This document shows positions 1-6,967 of a stretch of DNA of 27,000 nt, one piece after another. Both the position numbers and the translations under genes were made by a program. The notes beneath the pieces were generated by a model. It was not told the origin of the DNA. It ran no database searches and was given only the letters and a program-made list of their open reading frames with translations. The DNA comes from Nocardioidaceae bacterium. Its GTDB lineage: Bacteria; Actinomycetota; Actinomycetes; Propionibacteriales; Nocardioidaceae. The DNA lies in assembly GCA_013811715.1 (NCBI GenBank), contig JACCUS010000035.1, forward strand, positions 1-27,000. Reading direction: 5' to 3'. The stretch's first letter is position 1. The number at the start of each line of letters is the position of its first letter.

Positions 1-306
1 GCGCCGGCCGGGACGATTGCCGTCATCGTGGTCGGGCAGGGCCTCTACGGGCTGGCGATGGGGATGAGCAACTCCCACGAGATGAGCTATCGTCAGCTGG
101 TCACGCCGGACGAGCTGCAGGCCCGCACTAACACCACCATGCGTTCGCTCAACCGTGCGGTTGTCGTGATCATCGCGCCGATCGCAGGTATTCTCGCCGA
201 CGCCTGGGGGATCCGGCCCATGCTGGTGCTGGCGGCCGTGATCTTCACACTCGTCGCGGCCGGGCTCGGCGCGACCTCCTTCCGCGACGTGCGAGCCCCG
301 ATATAG
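1..306 (+). CDS. MFS transporter, C-terminal fragment (5' end outside window)
   Basis: This is the last 101 codons of a membrane transporter that starts upstream of the window; the frame is open from base 1 and stops with TAG at 304-306. It reads as the C-terminal helices of a major facilitator superfamily permease. A small-residue-rich helix (GQGLYGLAMGMS) is followed by a loop with VTPDELQAR, then two hydrophobic helices separated by GILADAWGIRPML, which resembles the loops of drug-efflux type (MFS_3/DHA3-like) permeases. Proton-coupled export is the usual role of that family, but the substrate cannot be read from this piece. The next gene to the right is on the opposite strand and converges on it. 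Confidence 0.75.
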   Translation, partial: APAGTIAVIVVGQGLYGLAMGMSNSHEMSYRQLVTPDELQARTNTTMRSLNRAVVVIIAPIAGILADAWGIRPMLVLAAVIFTLVAAGLGATSFRDVRAPI

Positions 307-631
307 ACGGAGTCGCGTGTGCTGCAAACGATGGGCGGCGGACGTCGACGCCGCGCCAAGCCGTGCAGGAGGTGGCTTCGGCGCAAGCCCGAGGTGATTT
401 CTTCGGGCAGCACCGCTAGCCCAAGGCTGAGCGGTGACCTCACAGAGCCAGGTGGCGGTCATCCTCGACCGTCCCATTTGACGCGTCCGGAGACGATCCC
501 GGGACTGGGTCGTTATGCGGGACACCGAGACCACGTACTTTGACTAGCTCGGCGAAGCAGCCTCGATCCGTCAAAGTAGCCCGTGGCGGCTTCGTCAATC
601 TTCCGTGCATCTCGACATGTGGCGCGGACTG
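307..631. other. Gene-free stretch between convergent genes
   Basis: This 325-base interval lies between the end of the MFS gene and the end of the excisionase-like gene. Open frames here have poor composition and no ribosome-binding site, so I do not call a gene. The one clear structure is a 9-bp perfect inverted repeat at 536-578, listed separately. Confidence 0.5.
536..578. repeat. 9-bp perfect inverted repeat, 25-nt spacer
   Basis: TACTTTGAC at 536-544 is matched by GTCAAAGTA at 570-578. The arms are AT-rich in a GC-rich setting. No T-run follows on either strand, so a plain terminator is not obvious; a protein-binding site or a hairpin between the two convergent genes is possible. Confidence 0.5.
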
Positions 632-859
632 TCAGCCGCGTCGCGACGCCGACACCATCGGCCGACGCGTATACGCACCCTTGGGCCAGGACTCGTCCAG
701 TCCGGCGATGAAGTCGTCGAGATCCAACGATCGGACGCGACGCGAGCCCGCGAGGCGCACGGAGCGCAACTCGCCGTCGGCGAGTAGTTCGTAGACCTTC
801 GCGCGACTGATGCCCAGCCGGACCGCGACCTCGGGCACCTTGAGCAACGTGGTCTCCAC
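632..859 (-). CDS. Excisionase-family helix-turn-helix protein
   Basis: The product is a 75-residue protein that is almost entirely one winged-HTH excisionase-type domain (MerR-like, HTH_17 class). Residues 5-55 read LKVPEVAVRLGISRAKVYEL, then a basic wing (RSVRLAGSRRVRS) and LDDFIAGL. This is the usual SxxEVAxxLGIS...VYxLixxGELxxxRxGrsrRI...dlddFI layout. I chose the GTG at 859 because translation then begins just before the domain, and GGGG precedes it at 6-7 nt. The frame runs on upstream to 1081, but that part has no recognisable content. Proteins of this family act either as recombination directionality factors or as small regulators. No integrase or phage gene lies nearby, so a chromosomal regulator or the remnant of an element next to the tRNA are both open. 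Confidence 0.7.
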   Translation of the reverse strand: METTLLKVPEVAVRLGISRAKVYELLADGELRSVRLAGSRRVRSLDLDDFIAGLDESWPKGAYTRRPMVSASRRG

Positions 860-1108
860 GTGGGTCCCCTGTCCGTTCCGAGGGTGAACAGAACAGGCCT
901 CACGGGACCCGTTGCGTGGACAGTCGTGGAGGAACCCGACGGACTCTGGACTGCTGTGCTGACCTCCGGGCACCTTTCCACCCACCTGACCACTCCCGCC
1001 CAACGAGACCTTCCCACCGCCCTGCCCGGTGACTGCGGGCACCCGAAGAGCCCGGTCACGTGGCGGCCCAAGGTGTCGCATAGGTGTCGCAGCCCCTACA
1101 GACGTGGG
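860..1108. other. Gene-free stretch upstream of the HTH gene
   Basis: This interval holds the promoter region of the excisionase-like gene and the downstream flank of the tRNA. I see imperfect direct repeats of GGTGGGAAGGT / GGTGGAAAGGT on the minus strand (about 975-1025) but no convincing gene or promoter. Confidence 0.4.
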
Positions 1109-1142
1109 AAAAGGCCGTCTCCGGAACTCCGGAAAACGGCCT
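1109..1142 (-). terminator. Rho-independent terminator of tRNA-fMet
   Basis: On the minus strand AGGCCGT (1142-1136) pairs with ACGGCCT (1118-1112), with additional CCGG/CCGG pairing inside, followed by TTTT then CCC. It lies 24 nt after the tRNA 3' end. Confidence 0.8.
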
Positions 1143-1165
1143 CTGACCCTGCTATTTCAACTCTG

Positions 1166-1239
1166 TAGCGGGGGCAGGATTTGAACCTGCGACCTCTGGG
1201 TTATGAGCCCAGCGAGCTACCGAACTGCTCCACCCCGCG
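1166..1239 (-). tRNA. Initiator tRNA-fMet (anticodon CAU)
   Basis: The minus strand folds as a complete 74-nt cloverleaf without an encoded CCA. The acceptor arm starts CGCGGGG and ends CCCCGC-T-A, the D-arm is GAGC/GCTC, the anticodon stem is CTGGG/CCCAG with loop CTCATAA, and the T-arm is GCAGG-TTCAAAT-CCTGC. It is the initiator rather than an elongator for three visible reasons: C1 is unpaired with position 72, the D-stem has A11:U24, and three G:C pairs (GGG/CCC) sit next to the anticodon loop. It has its own promoter upstream and terminator downstream. Confidence 0.96.
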
Positions 1240-1262
1240 GTGGCTGTCTCCAGCGACTCATA

Positions 1263-1291
1263 AGGCTACGGTTCGCGACCCCGCGAATCAA
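1263..1291 (-). promoter_or_regulatory. Promoter of tRNA-fMet
   Basis: On the minus strand a -35 TTGATT (1291-1286) and a -10 TAGCCT (1268-1263) are separated by 17 nt. The predicted start is near 1256, about 17 nt before the mature tRNA. Confidence 0.7.
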
Positions 1292-1323
1292 ATGAGAGCA
1301 GCGGGCCAGCGAAACGAACTGCC

Positions 1324-4300
1324 TTACGAACCCGTCGGGCTCGACTCGGTGGGCGTGGAGTCCGGGCTTCCGTCGGCGCCGTCGGTCGGCTCGCCGTCGG
1401 TCGGCTCACCGTCGGTCGGCTCACCGTCGCCCGTCGGCTCCCCGCCGTCGGGGGGCGCAGTCTCACCGTCGGGTGGCTGGGACAGCATCTCCTCGCGCAG
1501 GATGACCGCTTCGTCGATCCACTCCCAGCCGCGCTCGTTGGCCTCTTGGTACAGCTGCAGATCGCCGTCCTCCAACGCCTGTTGCGCCTCCTCGAACGCG
1601 GCGTCGGCCTTCGCCAGGATGCGAGTCAGCTCCTCCTCGTCGCTCTCGTTGGCCGGCGGCGGCTCCGTCGGCGGCTCCCCGGGCCCACCCGTGCCCGGCG
1701 GCGGCTCCTCGGTCGGAGTCGTGTCGCCACCGAGCATGAGGGCACTGGCCAGGGCCTCCTCGAAGGACCGGCCGATCCCGACATCCCCGCTGATGGACAC
1801 CACGACGTACTGCAAGATCTTGTACGAGCCGGTGCCGCCACGGGTGGTGTAGACGGGCTGCGCATAGAGCAGCTCGTCACCAATCGGAAGGGTCAGCAGG
1901 TTGCCCCTCTCCACATCGACGTCTTGCCGGCTGAAGCGCAGCAGCTTCTGGGTGACCTGCGCGTCGTTGCTCAACACGTTGGCCGCCTGCCGGGGGCCCG
2001 AGAGCGCCGTGTCGCTGGGCAGCTCCAGCACCGAGAACTGGCCGTACTCCTCACTGGTGGCGTCGGCGTTGACCGACATGAAGCTCGCGAGGTTCTCCCG
2101 GCCCTGCGGCACGTACACACTGGTCAACGAGAACTCCGCGGCGCCGTCGGGCAGTTGCACCGTCAGGTAGAAGGGGGGCTGCGCCACGTTGGAGCTGGTG
2201 GGCTCCGTCGGGTCCTCGGGCACCTTCCAGTTCTCCGACCCGCCGTAGAACTTCTGCGGCTCGGTCACGTGGTACCTCGACAACAGCTCGCGCTGCACCT
2301 TGAACAGGTCCTCGGGATAGCGCAGGTGCGCCAGCAGCCCCTCGGAGATCTCCGCCTGCGGCGTCACGACGCCCGGGAACGCCCGCATCCACGCCTGCAG
2401 AAGCGGGTCCTCCTCGTCCCACGCGTACAACGTCACAGTGCCGTCGTAGGCGTCGACGGTGGCCTTGACCGAGTTGCGGATGTAGTTGATGTCGTCGGAC
2501 TGCTGGCCGGCGACGGCCGCCTCGGCCGTCAGCGAGTCGCTTGTCACCTCGCTGAGGTCGACCAGGTCTGACATCGGATAGCTGGCGGTGGAGGTGTACC
2601 CGTCCATGATCCACAGCACCCTGCCGTCCACGACGGCAGGGTAGGGGTCGCCGTCGACGGTCAGCCACGGCGCGACCTTCTCCACCATCTCCCGCGGCTC
2701 CCGGTCGTAGATGACCCTCGACTCGCTGTTGACCCGCCCGGACAGCAGGATCGAGGAGTCCCAGAACTTCCCCGCGAAGAGCAGCTGTCTGAATGTGGAT
2801 CCGATGGGGACGCCGCCCTCCCCGTCGTACGTCGTGTTCAGGACCAGACCTTCCGCGGTGCTCGTCTCTGGGATGTTGAGCTCGACCGGAGCCGCGCCTT
2901 CGGGCGCGCCGACGATCGAGTACGCAGGCTCGGACTCGCCGAAGTAGATGCGCTGCTCGAAGTCGTCGAACAGCCCGACCGAGGGCAGGTTCTGCTGCGC
3001 CCAGACGGGTTCGCCGGTGGGGCTGCGTCTGTCGCCGTAGGCGGCGACGACACCGTATCCGTGGGTGTAGACCGTGTGCTCGTTGGTCCAGTTCCGCTGG
3101 TCAGGCCGCAGACCGGCCAGGTTGAGCTCCCGTACGGCGATGACGACGTCTTGCGGATCGGCCTCCCCCTCGACGGCGTACCGGTCCACGTCGAGCACGT
3201 CCGGCATCGAGTAGAAACCCCGCTGCTGCTGCAGCTGCTCGAAGGCGTCGGACACCAGCCTCGGGTCGATGATCCGGATGCTGGGCAGGCTGGACGCGGC
3301 CGCCTGCAGCTCCTCGGCCGTATTCGTGCTGACCCCCGGGTAGGCCCGGATGTCGACGTCGTCGAGGTCGAAGGCGAGGCGCGTGGCGTTGATGTTCTTC
3401 TCGATGTAGATCGCTTCCTTGTCCGCCTCTGTCGGCTGGACTGTGAAGCGCTGCACGATGGCCGGCCAGATCCCGCCGATGAGGATCGCCGACAAGATAA
3501 GCAGACCGAATCCGAGCACCGGCAACATCCATCCCGGCCGCACGACGTTGCCGAAGAACAACAGCGCGCAGATGATCGCGATGACCGCCAAGATGTTCTT
3601 CGACGGGAGCACCGCGTTCGCGTCCGTGTAGGTGACACCGGTGAGCAGTCCGCCGTCGGCGATCGCGAGACCGTAGCGGTCCAACCAGTACGAGACCGCC
3701 CGCACCAACATGAACATCCCCAACAGCACCGAGAGCTGGATCTGCGCGCCCGAGGCGATCTTGTCGCGCTTGGCCTGCAGCCTGATCCCGCCGTACACGT
3801 AGTGCGTCACGGCAGCGACGATCACTCCGATCACCAACATGCTGAAGCCGAAGCTGACCAAGAAGCGGTACCAGGAGTAGTCGAACACGAAGAAGCCGAT
3901 GTCGATGCCGAAGAACACGTCCTCCTGCCCGAAGTCGCCACCGTGCCGCCACATCAGATACGGCTTCCACTGACCGGCGGCGCTGGCCCCGCCGAACAAG
4001 AAGAAGACGAGCCCGAGGCCGATCAGGATCCAGTGTCGGATCGGGTCGATTGTGTCCTGGTAGCGCTCGACCGTCGGGTTGCGGTAGCTGTCTCCGATCA
4101 GGATCGGACGCATCCGGAAAGCCAGGTACGCATTGCCCATCGCGACCCCGGCGAGCAGCAGGCCGAAGATCACGAACAACCCGACACGCGTCCAGAGCAC
4201 CTTCGTGAACACGCTCCCGAAGCCAAGCGAGGAGAACCACAGCTTGTCGGTCCACACCTCGACGAAGACCGAGCCGAGCACGAACAGCAAGACCACGACG

Positions 4301-4395
4301 GCGAGCGTCGGCAGCAAGGCCCGCGGCCGTTGCGACGGCGTACGACGAGCCGGTCTGGCCGGTTCGGCTTGGTCACCCTCAAAGATGCCGCTCAC
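1324..4395 (-). CDS. UPF0182 family large membrane protein
   Basis: The product has 1023 residues and belongs to UPF0182 (COG1615), like M. tuberculosis Rv3193c; its function is unknown. A short N-terminal tail rich in Arg and Pro precedes about seven hydrophobic helices (roughly residues 27-320). A large domain of about 550 residues, probably outside the membrane, follows (for example NINATRLAFDLDDV, WTNEHTVYTHGYGVVAAYG, PFYLTVQLPDG). The tail from about 920 on is acidic and low in complexity (PPPGTGGPGEPP, repeated GEPTD units, Ser/Thr end). The start is GTG at 4395 with AGGAG 4 nt upstream. It is the last gene of a minus-strand run behind the PPA1309 gene (39-nt gap). No hairpin terminator is seen before the tRNA promoter. 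Confidence 0.93.
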   Translation of the reverse strand: MSGIFEGDQAEPARPARRTPSQRPRALLPTLAVVVLLFVLGSVFVEVWTDKLWFSSLGFGSVFTKVLWTRVGLFVIFGLLLAGVAMGNAYLAFRMRPILIGDSYRNPTVERYQDTIDPIRHWILIGLGLVFFLFGGASAAGQWKPYLMWRHGGDFGQEDVFFGIDIGFFVFDYSWYRFLVSFGFSMLVIGVIVAAVTHYVYGGIRLQAKRDKIASGAQIQLSVLLGMFMLVRAVSYWLDRYGLAIADGGLLTGVTYTDANAVLPSKNILAVIAIICALLFFGNVVRPGWMLPVLGFGLLILSAILIGGIWPAIVQRFTVQPTEADKEAIYIEKNINATRLAFDLDDVDIRAYPGVSTNTAEELQAAASSLPSIRIIDPRLVSDAFEQLQQQRGFYSMPDVLDVDRYAVEGEADPQDVVIAVRELNLAGLRPDQRNWTNEHTVYTHGYGVVAAYGDRRSPTGEPVWAQQNLPSVGLFDDFEQRIYFGESEPAYSIVGAPEGAAPVELNIPETSTAEGLVLNTTYDGEGGVPIGSTFRQLLFAGKFWDSSILLSGRVNSESRVIYDREPREMVEKVAPWLTVDGDPYPAVVDGRVLWIMDGYTSTASYPMSDLVDLSEVTSDSLTAEAAVAGQQSDDINYIRNSVKATVDAYDGTVTLYAWDEEDPLLQAWMRAFPGVVTPQAEISEGLLAHLRYPEDLFKVQRELLSRYHVTEPQKFYGGSENWKVPEDPTEPTSSNVAQPPFYLTVQLPDGAAEFSLTSVYVPQGRENLASFMSVNADATSEEYGQFSVLELPSDTALSGPRQAANVLSNDAQVTQKLLRFSRQDVDVERGNLLTLPIGDELLYAQPVYTTRGGTGSYKILQYVVVSISGDVGIGRSFEEALASALMLGGDTTPTEEPPPGTGGPGEPPTEPPPANESDEEELTRILAKADAAFEEAQQALEDGDLQLYQEANERGWEWIDEAVILREEMLSQPPDGETAPPDGGEPTGDGEPTDGEPTDGEPTDGADGSPDSTPTESSPTGS
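1381..1425. repeat. Three 15-bp tandem repeats in the UPF0182 tail
   Basis: Three near-identical 15-bp units (GTCGGTCGGCTCRCC) stand head to tail and encode repeated Gly-Glu-Pro-Thr-Asp on the minus strand. Degenerate copies continue to about 1445. The repeat number is likely to vary by slippage without a frameshift. Confidence 0.85.
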
Positions 4396-4434
4396 CTGAC
4401 TCCTTCAGCACTCACTCGACACCGACAGATCGCC

Positions 4435-5007
4435 CTACTGGCCCAGCGTCTCACGAAGCGCCTCGACCAACCCCGGAACGACTTCTGCCCCGTGGACCAG
4501 GGAGTCGTCGTCGTCATGCGATCGCATCCGCAGCACGCAGTGGGTCTCCCCGGTCCGCAGCACTCCGACGCTGATCCGGACATCCTCTCGCGCCTCGTGG
4601 TGCGCGGCGAAGTCGGCCGCTGCCATCGGGTCATCGGGCACCTGCCCCTCTGCCTCTGGCGGGAGTACGACGCGCTCAACGACCGCGAGCGCGCCCGCCA
4701 CGCTGTCCGGCCAGGTGATGCGCCCCAGCAACTCCTCCAACGTCCCGGGGGAGTCGTGAAGTTCCTGCTCGACCGGAGTGAAGAGTTCCACTTGAGCCAG
4801 ATGCTCGGCCGGAGAGAGGCGCTCCGCCGTTCCGCCGCTGATCCCGAGCTCCGCGGCCAGCTCCGGTTCCGCAGCCACCAGCTCCTCGGTCCGCGCGAGC
4901 GCGAACAGCCTGGCCGGTGCGTCCCAGCCGGCCTCACTCGCGTGCCGTTCCACCTCGACGACGGCGACCCGCAGGGCGAGCGCGAGCGGTGACAGCCCAT
5001 CCGTCAC
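4435..5007 (-). CDS. PPA1309 family protein
   Basis: This 190-residue soluble acidic protein resembles the family named after Cutibacterium acnes PPA1309, whose function is unknown. Recognisable stretches are ALRVAVVEVERHASEAGWD near the start, PARLFALARTEEL, and the C-terminal DVRISVGVLRTGETHCVLRMRSHDDDDSL. The GTG at 5007 is preferred: its GTGA overlaps the TGA stop of the PDZ-Lon gene, which suggests translational coupling, and GGGAG lies 9 nt upstream. An in-frame ATG at 5025 would add six residues but has no ribosome-binding site. Its place between the PDZ-Lon gene and the UPF0182 gene suggests a shared transcript and perhaps a shared envelope role; the latter is inference. Confidence 0.85.
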   Translation of the reverse strand: MTDGLSPLALALRVAVVEVERHASEAGWDAPARLFALARTEELVAAEPELAAELGISGGTAERLSPAEHLAQVELFTPVEQELHDSPGTLEELLGRITWPDSVAGALAVVERVVLPPEAEGQVPDDPMAAADFAAHHEAREDVRISVGVLRTGETHCVLRMRSHDDDDSLVHGAEVVPGLVEALRETLGQ

Positions 5008-6065
5008 GGAGCGCCGCTCCCACATCTGGGGATGTCGGCGCCGTCTCCTGACGCGAGCCCCTCCAGCGCCGTGACGGCGTCATCGATCGTGGTCACCTCG
5101 ATCAGGTCGATGTCGTCGGCCAGATCGGACTCGGCCGCGTCGGGGCAGTCGGCAGCCGGCACCAAGAACACGGTCGCTCCGTTGGCATGGGCCCCGACGA
5201 TCTTCTGCTCGATCCCGCCGATCGGCCCGACCACGCCCGATGCGTCGATGGTGCCGGTCCCCGCGACGTAGCGGCCTCCGGTGAGCTTTCCCGGGGTGAG
5301 CAGGTCATAGATGGCCAGCGAGAACATCAGCCCGGCGCTGGGCCCGCCGATGCTCTGCCCGAGCTCGATGTCTACCTTGAACGGCGGGTCGAAGACATCG
5401 GCCAAGAAGATCCCCACCCGAGACGCAGATTCGTCCTCGGGCGACGGCTCAGTTCGCAGGTCCACGGTGCGCGGCTCTCCGCCCCGCACGATCCCCATGG
5501 ATACCTCGGTGCCGGGCTCAAGATCTGAGATGGCGACGATCAGGTCGTCCGTCACCGCTATCTGCGCGCCGTTCACCGACTCGATCACGTCGCCCTTCTC
5601 CAACACGTCGTCGGCCGGAGCCCCCTCGACGATCTCGCTGACGGTGACGTCGGTCGCGTCGTACCCGGCCTGGGCGAGCCCGACCATGATCGCCGCGGCC
5701 TGCGACCCATCCATCTGGTCCCGATTCTCCTGCTTGACCTCGCCGACTGTCTGCTCGGGCGGGTAGACGAGATCCCGGGGCAGCACGATGTCGTTGGGGG
5801 ACCACCAGGCCGCCAAGATGTCGGGCAGCCGCGGCTCGTACTCAGGAGACGTCACCGAGACGGTCGTCAGGTCCAGATGCCCCGACGTCGGGTAGGTTCG
5901 CTCACCGGTTATCGAGACGACCGGCTCCCCCTCGTACTCTCCCAGGGTGTTCTCGGTGAGCCCGGGCGACATCACGACGTACGGCATCGGCACCAGCAGG
6001 GCGACACACACCAACGCCACCAGGGCGATCGACGCCAGCGACAGTGCGGCCGTCCTGCGACTCAT
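5004..6065 (-). CDS. Membrane-anchored PDZ / Lon-type serine protease (YlbL-like)
   Basis: The protein has 353 residues and resembles B. subtilis YlbL and M. tuberculosis Rv3194c. One N-terminal transmembrane anchor (residues 8-28, rich in Leu/Val/Ala) is followed by PMPYVVMSPGLTENTLG. A PDZ domain covers about 140-210 (VSEIVEGAPADDVLEKGDVIESVNG). A C-terminal Lon (S16) protease domain covers about 220-345. The Lon Ser-Lys dyad is visible as Ser243 in GQSIGGPSAGLMFSLAIY and Lys288 in PIGGIEQKIVGA. It should act outside the membrane on an unknown substrate. I chose the ATG at 6065 directly before the anchor. The frame is open to 6125, but that would overlap the gene upstream. The ribosome-binding site is weak (GGTGA at 13 nt), so coupling to the gene upstream is likely. 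Confidence 0.9.
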   Translation of the reverse strand: MSRRTAALSLASIALVALVCVALLVPMPYVVMSPGLTENTLGEYEGEPVVSITGERTYPTSGHLDLTTVSVTSPEYEPRLPDILAAWWSPNDIVLPRDLVYPPEQTVGEVKQENRDQMDGSQAAAIMVGLAQAGYDATDVTVSEIVEGAPADDVLEKGDVIESVNGAQIAVTDDLIVAISDLEPGTEVSMGIVRGGEPRTVDLRTEPSPEDESASRVGIFLADVFDPPFKVDIELGQSIGGPSAGLMFSLAIYDLLTPGKLTGGRYVAGTGTIDASGVVGPIGGIEQKIVGAHANGATVFLVPAADCPDAAESDLADDIDLIEVTTIDDAVTALEGLASGDGADIPRCGSGAP

Positions 6066-6078
6066 GCGGTCGATGATG

Positions 6079-6339
6079 TCACCGCGGCACATCGCCATTG
6101 GGCGGGGGGCGACGCGCCGCGCCACGCACTGCTACGCCGTGGATCGTCTCCTTCGGCGCAGGGGCGATCCGGTTGCGGCTGCGCGGCGCCGGTCGGGACA
6201 GCGCCTTCTTCATGCGCAGCAGCGCAGCCTCGGAGTCGTCGCGGCCGGCCTCCTCGCGCCGGCGTCCGGCCCATCCGGCCCAGAGCATGGCAAGACAGGT
6301 CGCCGCCAGCGGCGGGACCAACCACCACAGCACCTGCAT
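6079..6339 (-). CDS. Small membrane protein, hypothetical
   Basis: This encodes 86 residues. One hydrophobic helix begins almost at the N-terminus (VLWWLVPPLAATCLAMLWAGW) and is followed by a basic and acidic soluble tail (GRRREEAGRDDSEAALLRMKKALSRP). I chose the ATG at 6339 because GGGAGG stands 5 nt before it; in-frame ATGs at 6360 and 6372 have no such site. The stop is 13 nt before the PDZ-Lon start and the third codon positions are G/C-rich, as in the neighbours, so it looks like a real gene of the same operon. I do not recognise a named family. Confidence 0.65.
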   Translation of the reverse strand: MQVLWWLVPPLAATCLAMLWAGWAGRRREEAGRDDSEAALLRMKKALSRPAPRSRNRIAPAPKETIHGVAVRGAARRPPPNGDVPR

Positions 6340-6432
6340 CGCGACCTCCCACACATCCATCCCGGGCGCCAATCGGCGGTGCCGGGCACTCGACCGGTTC
6401 CAGGGTACGTCGACCGCCGGCGTCCGTGGCTC

Positions 6433-6873
6433 CTACGAACCCGACACGCTCGTGCCGACCCACTCCTCACCGCCGTCGGCGAAGACCTGGTGCTTCCAGA
6501 TGGGCACGCTGGCCTTGAGGTCGTCGATGAGCTCCTGACAGGCGAGGAAGGCGTCGCCGCGATGCGTGCAGGCCACCGCCACGATCACCGCGATGTCACC
6601 GATCCGCAGATCGCCCACCCGGTGCACCGCTGCCGCGGCCACCACCTCGGGGCGCCGCTCGACCACGCCCACTACGACCGCCTGCAAGGCCACCATGGCG
6701 GTCGAGTGCGCGCTGTAGCCGAGCGCCTCCACCGGCTTGTTCTCGTCGTGGTCGCGAACCGTCCCGACGAAGAGGGCGACCCCTCCCGCGGTGTCGGCGC
6801 GCACGGCGTCGTACACCTCGTCGACGGCCAGCGGGGTGTCGCGGATGTCGATCAGCCGGATGACTTCGGTCAT
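6433..6873 (-). CDS. moaE: Molybdopterin synthase catalytic subunit MoaE
   Basis: MoaE works with sulfur-carrying MoaD to turn precursor Z (cPMP) into molybdopterin in molybdenum cofactor synthesis. The 146 residues match the usual length of about 150. Diagnostic stretches are GGVALFVGTVRDHDENKPVEALGYSAH (near 30-56), VAVACTHRGDAFLACQELIDDLK (near 97-121) and the catalytic-loop region SVPIWKHQVFADGGEEWV, whose lysines correspond to those of E. coli MoaE. The start is ATG at 6873; a TAGGGT -10 box lies 6 nt upstream, so the mRNA is probably leaderless. No other molybdenum genes are in the window. The gene heads the minus-strand run that goes on to UPF0182. Confidence 0.95.
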   Translation of the reverse strand: MTEVIRLIDIRDTPLAVDEVYDAVRADTAGGVALFVGTVRDHDENKPVEALGYSAHSTAMVALQAVVVGVVERRPEVVAAAAVHRVGDLRIGDIAVIVAVACTHRGDAFLACQELIDDLKASVPIWKHQVFADGGEEWVGTSVSGS

Positions 6874-6879
6874 TCTTCG

Positions 6880-6885
6880 ACCCTA
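6880..6885 (-). promoter_or_regulatory. -10 element of moaE, leaderless
   Basis: TAGGGT on the minus strand ends 6 nt before the moaE ATG, so transcription would begin at or next to the start codon. No ribosome-binding site is present. Confidence 0.6.
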
Positions 6886-6955
6886 TCCCCGCCGTGCGCG
6901 GTGACGGCCGCCGCGAGCCCGCCGACGGCGACTTCGCCCGAGGGAGGCGGCGACG

Positions 6956-6961
6956 TAGGTT
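6956..6961 (+). promoter_or_regulatory. -10 element of the DUF2342 gene, leaderless
   Basis: TAGGTT ends 6 nt before the ATG at 6968, which again predicts a leaderless mRNA. It is divergent from the moaE promoter about 70 bp away. Confidence 0.6.
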
Positions 6962-6967
6962 TGACGC

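Noticed and set aside
319..543. 74-codon plus-strand frame after the MFS gene
   Set aside because: It has no ribosome-binding site, its composition is Arg/Pro/Gly-rich and it resembles no known protein.
632..1165. Integrated phage or plasmid at tRNA-fMet
   Set aside because: There is no integrase, no duplicated tRNA end and no other phage-like gene in the window; only one excisionase-like gene supports it.
1546..2571. Long open frame on the plus strand opposite the UPF0182 gene
   Set aside because: It is a high-GC antisense shadow with Arg/Leu/Val-heavy composition and no recognisable domain; the minus-strand UPF0182 protein is clear.
3061..4992. 643-codon plus-strand open frame
   Set aside because: It crosses two well-supported minus-strand genes and their junction, and its composition (His/Arg/Asp/Gln-rich) is that of a shadow frame.
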